In this document: one piece after another, positions 1-5,138 of the stretch
Layout: the number at the start of each line of letters is the position of its first letter
Position numbering within the stretch: position 1 is the stretch's first letter
NCBI GenBank assembly: GCA_016303235.1
Contig: JAEDMB010000087.1
Location: 1-7,953, forward strand
Direction: 5' to 3'
Length of the DNA stretch: 7,953 nt
From: Oscillospiraceae bacterium
GTDB taxonomy: Bacteria > Bacillota > Clostridia > Oscillospirales > Ruminococcaceae
Made by a program: the position numbers and the translations under genes
Notes under the pieces: generated by a model
Database searches by the model: none
What the model was told of the DNA's origin: nothing
Seen by the model: only the letters and a program-made list of their open reading frames with translations

Positions 1-60
1 AGCAAGCTGAAAAATCAGAATGTTATTGACTGCAAACGGAATTTTTTTAAATTAAATTAG
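1..60 (+). CDS. Possible C-terminal end of an upstream gene (partial)
   Basis: Frame 1 is open from the window edge to a TAG at 58-60 and would encode the last 19 residues of a protein that begins outside the window; the tail is rich in Lys and Asn. The other two forward frames hit stops within about 30 bases. The TAG overlaps the ribosome binding site of the next gene (AGGAG at 59-63), the usual arrangement for neighbouring genes in one operon. With only 20 codons nothing can be said about function, and a chance open frame is possible in DNA this short. Confidence 0.4.
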   Translation, partial: SKLKNQNVIDCKRNFFKLN

Positions 61-72
61 GAGCTGAATTTT

Positions 73-834
73 ATGGAAATATTAAGAGTAACCGGTTCTC
101 CTTATGAGGATAATAAAGGAGAAGTTTTGAATATTGATGTCAGGCTTGATGTCAATGAAAAAATTGCATTGGGTGATAAAATAAAAATAGAAATGATGGA
201 CGGAACATTTCTTGAACGTGATGTGAAATTAATCAATCCCAAATTAGCCGGAGATTATACGGCTGTATCTGAAAAGTTAAAGGCTGAAGGATTAAAACAG
301 TCAAAAAATCCGGATAAAGAAGTTAAAGGGGAATGTTGTTGCACTCTGGTTGTTATGCACGTTCCTTATCATGAAGTTAAAACGGAAGATGAAATTGCTC
401 TCAGAAAATTTGAAGAGGAAATTCAGCAAAGATACTGCCTTACGCCTTATGCTGAACTACATATGGGTGAAAAAAGCATTTATAATTATATTGACAGTTC
501 GTTTTCTGTTCCGGACAAGGTCATTGCATATTTGCAGATAAAAGAGCTTTATTTGTTTGCCCCCGGTGTATACAAGCACCCTTTTATAGAAGATAAGGAT
601 TTATTAGGCCCTTATATTTATTCTGACGGCTATTACTATTGGGACAGAGATACATGGAAATATGTTTTAAAATATGGCCTTACTCTGCCGAAACAGTTTA
701 TTGACTATGTAATGAGTGAAAAATCAGACGAATTTATGAAAAAACATCATAACAGTGACTGGTATCTGAAAACCGAAAATATGCTTAATTTTTTGCCGGA
801 AGATGCGGGAGATATTCCGATTGAAAATTTTTAA
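73..834 (+). CDS. Hypothetical protein, 253 aa, function unknown
   Basis: I do not recognise this protein. The ATG at 73 follows AGGAG at 59-63 with a 9-base gap, and the reading frame uses AT-rich codons like its neighbours, so I consider it a real gene. There is no signal peptide or membrane segment, so it should be cytoplasmic. Residues 1-60 alternate hydrophobic and charged residues with short turns, which suggests a small beta-rich domain. A Lys-rich, probably flexible stretch (about 66-86) leads to an unusual Cys triplet at 88-90. The C-terminal half is rich in Tyr, Trp and Phe and probably alpha/beta, with a tyrosine/tryptophan-rich patch near 183-197. It is probably co-transcribed with whatever precedes it, since its start lies 12 bases after an in-frame upstream stop. 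It converges on the zinc-ribbon gene with 5 bases between the stops. An immunity-like or regulatory role is possible but nothing in the sequence shows it. Confidence 0.8.
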   Translation: MEILRVTGSPYEDNKGEVLNIDVRLDVNEKIALGDKIKIEMMDGTFLERDVKLINPKLAGDYTAVSEKLKAEGLKQSKNPDKEVKGECCCTLVVMHVPYHEVKTEDEIALRKFEEEIQQRYCLTPYAELHMGEKSIYNYIDSSFSVPDKVIAYLQIKELYLFAPGVYKHPFIEDKDLLGPYIYSDGYYYWDRDTWKYVLKYGLTLPKQFIDYVMSEKSDEFMKKHHNSDWYLKTENMLNFLPEDAGDIPIENF

Positions 835-839
835 TTTTA

Positions 840-1337
840 TCAGTCCCACATAAGTTCACCTTCCCGTTTTGCTAAAGCTCCGCAATCAGGACAGGAAAGC
901 GTTAAAAATTCATTTTTTTCTGTTGCTTGATTCATCGTTTTTCCGCATTTTGGACATTTGTGAATATATCTCTTAATCAGATGATAGTCATATTTTAATT
1001 CAATTTCTGTTACATACGGCACATATCCCCATTCTTCAACGGTTTTTATTCCAAACTGCGTTTTTGGGAAGGATTCCAAATCATTTGGGACATATAAACT
1101 AAGTTCTTTGGATTCTTCCCAGTAACCGCAGTTTTTACACTTATACAAGTATTTGTGTGCATTTGTGGCTGTATAAGGCTGACTGTTAAATATTTTTTTC
1201 CATTCTTCACCGTATTTTCCGGATTTGATTTCTTCTATTGTTCTCCTGTAAATTACAGGGAACATCATTCCAATGCCTAAAAATACATCAAAATTTTTAC
1301 CGCATTTACTGCATACATAACTGTATCCTTTACCCAT
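840..1337 (-). CDS. Zinc-ribbon protein with four CxxC motifs, 165 aa
   Basis: Four CxxC pairs are seen at Cys9/12, Cys67/70, Cys128/131 and Cys149/152. Each is followed directly or closely by Gly or aromatic residues, as in zinc knuckles (CSKCGK, CKNCGY, CPKCGK, CPDCGA). Four pairs could form two zinc sites: the N-terminal pair with the middle one around an inserted charged helix (about 31-50), and the two C-terminal pairs as a compact ribbon at 128-152. There is no signal peptide or membrane span. The ATG (complement of 1335-1337) has GAGGG seven bases upstream. A promoter with an extended -10 lies further upstream. Zinc ribbons of this kind bind nucleic acid or proteins, or serve only as structure; the exact role is unknown. 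The gene converges on the 253-aa gene with almost no gap and no visible hairpin terminator between them. Confidence 0.85.
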   Translation of the reverse strand: MGKGYSYVCSKCGKNFDVFLGIGMMFPVIYRRTIEEIKSGKYGEEWKKIFNSQPYTATNAHKYLYKCKNCGYWEESKELSLYVPNDLESFPKTQFGIKTVEEWGYVPYVTEIELKYDYHLIKRYIHKCPKCGKTMNQATEKNEFLTLSCPDCGALAKREGELMWD

Positions 1338-1393
1338 AATATAACCCTCGCTTTTATTTTAATCAATATGTATATTTAAATTTTCTATATTTA

Positions 1394-1421
1394 AGTATAG
1401 CATATTTTTTTCAAAAATCAA
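1394..1421 (-). promoter_or_regulatory. Predicted sigma-A promoter of the zinc-ribbon gene
   Basis: On the minus strand, TATACT (complement of 1394-1399) is preceded by TG one base upstream, giving an extended -10. A -35-like TTGATT (complement of 1416-1421) lies 16 bases further upstream. The predicted start of transcription is about 50 bases before the ATG at 1337. The gene upstream on this strand, the MATE gene, stops at 1507, and no strong terminator separates them, so some read-through is possible. Confidence 0.5.
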
Positions 1422-1506
1422 ATTGTTTATTATAAAAAACTTCAGATAAAAATATATTTTTTTAATTGCAATTTTCATATATTACTCCAATAAATCAGTG
1501 GACTTA

Positions 1507-2841
1507 TTATATTTCCGGTAATATTTTTGATTTTCTTAAATATAATATTCCGGTTATGTCCGCAAGAATCCAGCCGACAGGTATTGACCACCATATACCG
1601 TTTAATCCGACAGATGGAACAGGGGCGAGAAGATATGCGAGAATAACTCTTGTTCCCAGAGATATAATTGTAAGAATAAGAGACATTTCCGGTTTTTCTA
1701 TGCCACGGTAATATCCGTAAAGCAAAAACAGAATACCTATTCCGAAATAAAAACTGCCTTCTGTTCTTAAATAAGTTACACCGGTATTAATAATTTCGTA
1801 TTCTGTTTTGTCAACAAATATCTGCATAAGCAGGGGTGCGAAAATAAAGATTATGACTGATACGGAAATGCAGAAGATTACTGAAATTTTTACAGCCTTT
1901 TTAATGCCCTCTCTTATTCTTTCGGGCTTTCCGCTCCCGTAATTCTGCGATATGAAAAGCGAAAAGGCATTTCCGAATTCCTGAGCAGGCATATATGCAA
2001 AGGAATCGATTTTAACGGCACTTGCAAATGATGCCATTACAGACGTTCCAAAACTGTTTACAAGTCCATGTATCATCAGGATTCCGAAATTCATAACTGA
2101 CTGCTGTATGCAGGCTGAAAATGAATGGCGGATTACTTCAAGAAAATTAATGCGGTTGATTTTAATATCATTAATTTTCGGGAAAATATTTTTTTCTTTT
2201 ATAAAAACATAAATTCCTATGCCGATTCCCGACAGAGCCTGTGCAGTTACCGTAGCATATCCCGCACCGCTTATTCCTGTTTTAAAAACAACTATAAATA
2301 AAATATCAAGAATTATATTAAGCACTGATGATATGCCGAGAAAACATAGCGGTACTGCTGAATTTCCCAACGCTCTTGAAAGAAACGAAAAATAATTATA
2401 AAGAAATACAAAAAAAATTCCTGCGGAAATAATTCTCACATATTTACGCATTAAATAATATATATCTGCCGGAATTTTCATCATATGCAGAATTAAATCC
2501 GTTTTCATAAATACGGCAGTATTAATAATTATTGTAACCGTTGCGATAAACAAAAATGAAACTGCTATGCTGTTTTTAAGTCGGTTTCTGTCATTTCTGC
2601 CGAAACATATGGAAAAAACCGTTCCACTTCCCATACAGAGACCGATGATAACTGATGTTAAAAACGTCATAAGAGAATATGCTGAACCTACTGATGCCAG
2701 TGCATCAGCACCTATGAATTTTCCTGCAATGACAGTATCGGCTATATTGTAAAACTGCTGTAATAAATTCCCGAGTATCATCGGCAATGCAAAATTAATC
2801 ATTGTTTTTGTTACATTGCCATGTGTCAAATCGTGTTTCAT
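1507..2841 (-). CDS. MATE-family multidrug/cation antiporter, 444 aa
   Basis: This is a full-length MATE transporter, an inner-membrane antiporter that exports cationic drugs, dyes or metabolites in exchange for Na+ or H+. About twelve hydrophobic segments are visible in two similar halves, separated by a polar loop near 214-232. The N-terminal signature is clear: a FALPMILGNL segment at about 17-26, then the Q-FYN-ADT-IAGKFIG block near 28-44 and ALASVG after it. This matches clostridial transporters of the MepA/YoeA-like branch as I know them. The length of 444 aa is normal for the family. The start is fixed by an in-frame TAA (complement of 2851-2853) nine bases upstream of the ATG and by the family's usual N-terminus. 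A perfect-consensus promoter lies upstream, shared back to back with the GGDEF gene. The substrate cannot be told from sequence. No strong terminator is visible after the stop. Confidence 0.95.
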   Translation of the reverse strand: MKHDLTHGNVTKTMINFALPMILGNLLQQFYNIADTVIAGKFIGADALASVGSAYSLMTFLTSVIIGLCMGSGTVFSICFGRNDRNRLKNSIAVSFLFIATVTIIINTAVFMKTDLILHMMKIPADIYYLMRKYVRIISAGIFFVFLYNYFSFLSRALGNSAVPLCFLGISSVLNIILDILFIVVFKTGISGAGYATVTAQALSGIGIGIYVFIKEKNIFPKINDIKINRINFLEVIRHSFSACIQQSVMNFGILMIHGLVNSFGTSVMASFASAVKIDSFAYMPAQEFGNAFSLFISQNYGSGKPERIREGIKKAVKISVIFCISVSVIIFIFAPLLMQIFVDKTEYEIINTGVTYLRTEGSFYFGIGILFLLYGYYRGIEKPEMSLILTIISLGTRVILAYLLAPVPSVGLNGIWWSIPVGWILADITGILYLRKSKILPEI

Positions 2842-2855
2842 AGCTTTCTGTTATG

Positions 2856-2862
2856 CTCCTTT
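2856..2862 (-). promoter_or_regulatory. Ribosome binding site of the MATE gene with long spacing
   Basis: AAAGGAG (complement of 2856-2862) is the only good Shine-Dalgarno match, yet it ends 14 bases before the ATG, longer than the 6-9 bases of most other genes here. No alternative start can use it better, because a TAA in frame lies inside the gap and no ATG, GTG or TTG follows it before the annotated ATG. Confidence 0.6.
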
Positions 2863-2882
2863 CTGCTGAAAAATATATTCAG

Positions 2883-2912
2883 ATTATACTATAATATTGT
2901 TTTTTGTGTCAA
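2883..2912 (-). promoter_or_regulatory. Sigma-A promoter of the MATE gene, perfect boxes
   Basis: On the minus strand TTGACA (complement of 2907-2912) and TATAAT (complement of 2883-2888) are both perfect, with an 18-base spacer. This predicts a leader of roughly 35-40 bases. The region around the -35 box is identical over 15 bases to the promoter of the phosphoesterase gene. Confidence 0.75.
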
Positions 2913-2968
2913 TATAATGGGAGAAAGTTCTGACGTTGAAAATTCATACAAAATTTGTCGGAAAACTA

Positions 2969-2997
2969 TTGACTTTTAATTAAAAATATGATAAACT
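2969..2997 (+). promoter_or_regulatory. Predicted sigma-A promoter of the GGDEF gene
   Basis: TTGACT at 2969-2974 is followed after 17 bases by TAAACT at 2992-2997, which carries the TG of an extended -10 at 2989-2990. The predicted start is near 3004, giving a leader of about 50 bases before the ATG at 3054. That is too short to hold a riboswitch. The promoter stands back to back with the MATE promoter, about 57 bases between the two -35 boxes. Confidence 0.55.
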
Positions 2998-3053
2998 TAT
3001 ACTGAAATAATTATTATTATACAAATCAAAAACTTAATATAAGGATTAATCTG

Positions 3054-4127
3054 ATGAATAAGATAAAAAATTTTAAAGAGTATTTTATTTATTCCGGTAT
3101 CAGCAAAGATGATTATAAGTTTATTTCCGGCGAAATTCAAAGCGGTAACCGGCAGAACCTTATAATTTTTTCCGCTGTTGCCTCAGTATTCCTGTTTATC
3201 ATGTTTTTTCTGTCATTTTTTTCAAAAGATGTAGAGACAAGCAGATGGGTATATTTTTTTACAATGCTTAGTACCCTTTCTGTACTTGTTACAGCAAAAC
3301 TGTTTTCTGAAAATAGTCCGCTTGTACTTCTGACTGATATTTATATTTTTGTAAGTATACTGTTTATATTCGGGATTATACTCGGTACAGTTACAAGACC
3401 CGATGAACAGACAGTTTCATTTATTGCCCTTATTCTGACTGTCCCACTGCTTTTTACAGACAAACCGGTCAGAATGGCTGTGTTTATAAATTTCTATACT
3501 GCTGTTTTTATAATTATCGCATTATATGTAAAAGTGGATTATGTGCTTACTGCGGATATTATAGATGCATGTGTTTTCGGTGCAATCAGCGTAATAGTAA
3601 GCACCTATATGATGAATGTAAAATGTCAGAGATATTTGTATGAACAGAAAGTTTCTGTTATGAGCGAAATTGATTTGCTTACAGGAATACGCAACCGGAA
3701 TTGTTATGAAAAAAATTTAAGTTTTTATCCCTCACTGTGCAGTAAATCTGTTTCATGTGTTTTTATCGATGTAAACGGTCTGCATGAGCTTAACAACACA
3801 AAAGGTCATGAGGCAGGGGATAAAATGTTAAAGTTTGTTGCCGGAAAATTACAGGAATATTTCGGTAAAAATGACTCCTACCGTATCGGCGGTGATGAAT
3901 TTGTTGCATTTGCTGTTGACTGCACTCCGGAGGAACTTAAACGCAGAACCAAAAGCTTAATAAAAGACGTTGAAGAAATGAATTATCATATTTCAGTCGG
4001 CTGTGATACAGGTCTTTATTCCGGAATTAATATCGATTCGATTATTAAAAATGCTGAAAAGCATATGTATGAGGATAAAACCCTCTTTTATCAGCAGAAA
4101 GGAATTGACAGGAGAGTCAGAATTTAA
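3054..4127 (+). CDS. Membrane diguanylate cyclase (6 TM + GGDEF), 357 aa
   Basis: The protein should make the second messenger c-di-GMP from two GTP, anchored in the cytoplasmic membrane. Residues about 35-187 hold six hydrophobic segments (near 35-57, 66-84, 88-111, 119-134, 139-158 and 167-187), probably a sensor or dimerisation unit of no named family that I recognise. The catalytic domain covers about 203-350. It starts with the DLLTGIRNR motif (207-215) and has the metal-ligand Asp239, the substrate-binding Asn247, the GH..GD motif ending at Asp256 and an intact GGDEF at 279-283. Asn248 replaces the usual Asp of the ND pair. The inhibitory RxxD site normally found just before GGDEF is absent, so product inhibition through that site is not expected. 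The start ATG has AAGGA eight bases upstream. It is a single-gene unit with its own promoter and terminator. Activity is inferred from the intact motif. Confidence 0.92.
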   Translation: MNKIKNFKEYFIYSGISKDDYKFISGEIQSGNRQNLIIFSAVASVFLFIMFFLSFFSKDVETSRWVYFFTMLSTLSVLVTAKLFSENSPLVLLTDIYIFVSILFIFGIILGTVTRPDEQTVSFIALILTVPLLFTDKPVRMAVFINFYTAVFIIIALYVKVDYVLTADIIDACVFGAISVIVSTYMMNVKCQRYLYEQKVSVMSEIDLLTGIRNRNCYEKNLSFYPSLCSKSVSCVFIDVNGLHELNNTKGHEAGDKMLKFVAGKLQEYFGKNDSYRIGGDEFVAFAVDCTPEELKRRTKSLIKDVEEMNYHISVGCDTGLYSGINIDSIIKNAEKHMYEDKTLFYQQKGIDRRVRI

Positions 4128-4140
4128 AATTCTGTTGCTT

Positions 4141-4167
4141 AAGGGCGAACACGGTTCGCCCTTTTTT
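4141..4167 (+). terminator. Intrinsic terminator after the GGDEF gene
   Basis: A perfect 10-bp stem, AAGGGCGAAC (4141-4150) pairing with GTTCGCCCTT (4154-4163), closes a three-base loop and runs into six T (4162-4167). It lies 13 bases after the GGDEF stop. Its T-tract overlaps the stop codon of the convergent phosphoesterase gene. On the opposite strand the stem is followed by a mixed sequence without a U-run, so it should act mainly on the plus strand. Confidence 0.9.
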
Positions 4168-4921
4168 ATACTTTGTCGGGTAGTTTGTCAATATATTTTG
4201 AGTCCTTTGCAGACGGATATATTCTTTCAAAGCCGTTTTCAGTCAGACGTATTATATTGTCATAAATCATATAATGCTTTTTGTCATATTTTATAGAAAT
4301 ATGATAATGTCCCGAAAACCAGAATTTATAATCAAGAAAATTTTCTATTTCATCAAAATATTCGGTCAGTATGTTTGAGGGATAAATTTGTTCGGGGAAA
4401 ATATCTTTCTGTATACGGTTCGGAAGTGAATGGGTAATAACAATATCAACGGAATTTCCAACAGCTCTGAGTGAATTTATTCCGTTTTTAAGTTCATCGG
4501 GGGAGGGGAGTTCCTCCTCCCATATGGATTCGCCATAAGTGCGGAACTGCTTGTCATGGCTTTCTGCTCCGCCGAATGCAAATATTTTTTTGCCTTCAAT
4601 TTCAAAAACGTTCCCACGGCAGAGATGAAATATATTTTCCGTTATTTTCTGTATTTTTCCGCCTTTCCATGATTCAGCGGGATATTCTTTAAGCATGTCG
4701 AAATTCTCATGATTTCCGTCTATCCACAAGGTTGTCCAGGGCTTTGAATCAAGCCACGAAAGCCAGTATTTTTCGGTTTTTGAATTGTCCCATAAAAGTC
4801 CGAAATCTCCGCATATGATTAAATAATCATTTCTTTTAAGCTTACGTCCCTCCTTAAATGATTTAAAGCCAAGCTTTTTTATATCATAATCACCGTGAAT
4901 GTCGCCTGTAATATATATCAT
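4166..4921 (-). CDS. Calcineurin-like metallophosphoesterase, 251 aa
   Basis: All motifs of the calcineurin-like fold are present in order. They are GDIHGD with Asp7 and His9, GDFG with Asp39, GNHE with Asn70 and His71, His164 in the ITHSLP segment, and GHYH with His205 and His207. These residues bind two metal ions and hydrolyse phosphomono- or diesters; the real substrate (nucleotide, nucleic acid or phosphoprotein) is not readable from the sequence. No signal peptide is seen, so the enzyme should be cytoplasmic. The length is typical of small stand-alone members of the family. The ATG (complement of 4919-4921) has GGGAGG seven bases upstream and a consensus promoter behind it. The stop codon overlaps the T-tract of the terminator of the convergent GGDEF gene. 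The reverse neighbour, the pectin lyase, is transcribed divergently and shows no functional link. Confidence 0.93.
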   Translation of the reverse strand: MIYITGDIHGDYDIKKLGFKSFKEGRKLKRNDYLIICGDFGLLWDNSKTEKYWLSWLDSKPWTTLWIDGNHENFDMLKEYPAESWKGGKIQKITENIFHLCRGNVFEIEGKKIFAFGGAESHDKQFRTYGESIWEEELPSPDELKNGINSLRAVGNSVDIVITHSLPNRIQKDIFPEQIYPSNILTEYFDEIENFLDYKFWFSGHYHISIKYDKKHYMIYDNIIRLTENGFERIYPSAKDSKYIDKLPDKV

Positions 4922-4951
4922 TTTTTATCCTCCCTTTTATATATTTATATG

Positions 4952-4980
4952 ATTATATCAGAAAAGAATTTTTGTGTCAA
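4952..4980 (-). promoter_or_regulatory. Perfect consensus sigma-A promoter of the phosphoesterase gene
   Basis: On the minus strand TTGACA (complement of 4975-4980), a 17-base spacer and TATAAT (complement of 4952-4957) match the consensus fully, and a TG one base before the -10 adds the extended element. This predicts strong, factor-independent expression with a leader of about 25 bases. Confidence 0.8.
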
Positions 4981-5058
4981 TATGGTATCTGTAAAATTAA
5001 ATCATATTATAAATCAAAAAAATACTGCAATATGTCAGTAATTTGATACAATATATCA

Positions 5059-5087
5059 TTGCAATTTTTTTAGTAAGGTTGTATAAT
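5059..5087 (+). promoter_or_regulatory. Predicted sigma-A promoter of the rhamnogalacturonan lyase gene
   Basis: A perfect -10 TATAAT at 5082-5087 is preceded, with a 17-base spacer, by a weaker -35 TTGCAA at 5059-5064. The predicted start is near 5094, about 45 bases before the ATG. A weak -35 just downstream of a small inverted repeat (5044-5058) is what an activator- or repressor-controlled promoter could look like, but control is inference only. Confidence 0.55.
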
Positions 5088-5138
5088 ATTATTATAAGTA
5101 TGTGGATTTTTTATATTAAATTAAGAGGAGGATTTTTT

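Noticed and set aside
350..541. Plus-strand open frame of 63 codons
   Set aside because: It is a second frame within the 253-aa gene, without a Shine-Dalgarno sequence, and its residues look random.
1446..1463. AT-only palindrome AAAAATATATTTTT as a terminator for the MATE gene
   Set aside because: It has no GC stem and would be too unstable; such runs are common in AT-rich spacers.
1466..1711. Plus-strand open frame of 81 codons
   Set aside because: Most of it lies antisense inside the MATE gene, whose protein is clearly recognisable; no good ribosome binding site precedes it.
2567..2752. Plus-strand open frame of 61 codons
   Set aside because: It lies antisense inside the MATE gene and has no start signal.
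3004..3053. c-di-GMP riboswitch before the GGDEF gene
   Set aside because: The leader is only about 50 bases and shows no conserved riboswitch core.
4003..4296. Plus-strand open frame of 97 codons crossing the terminator
   Set aside because: It overlaps the end of the GGDEF gene, reads through the strong hairpin terminator and runs antisense to the phosphoesterase.
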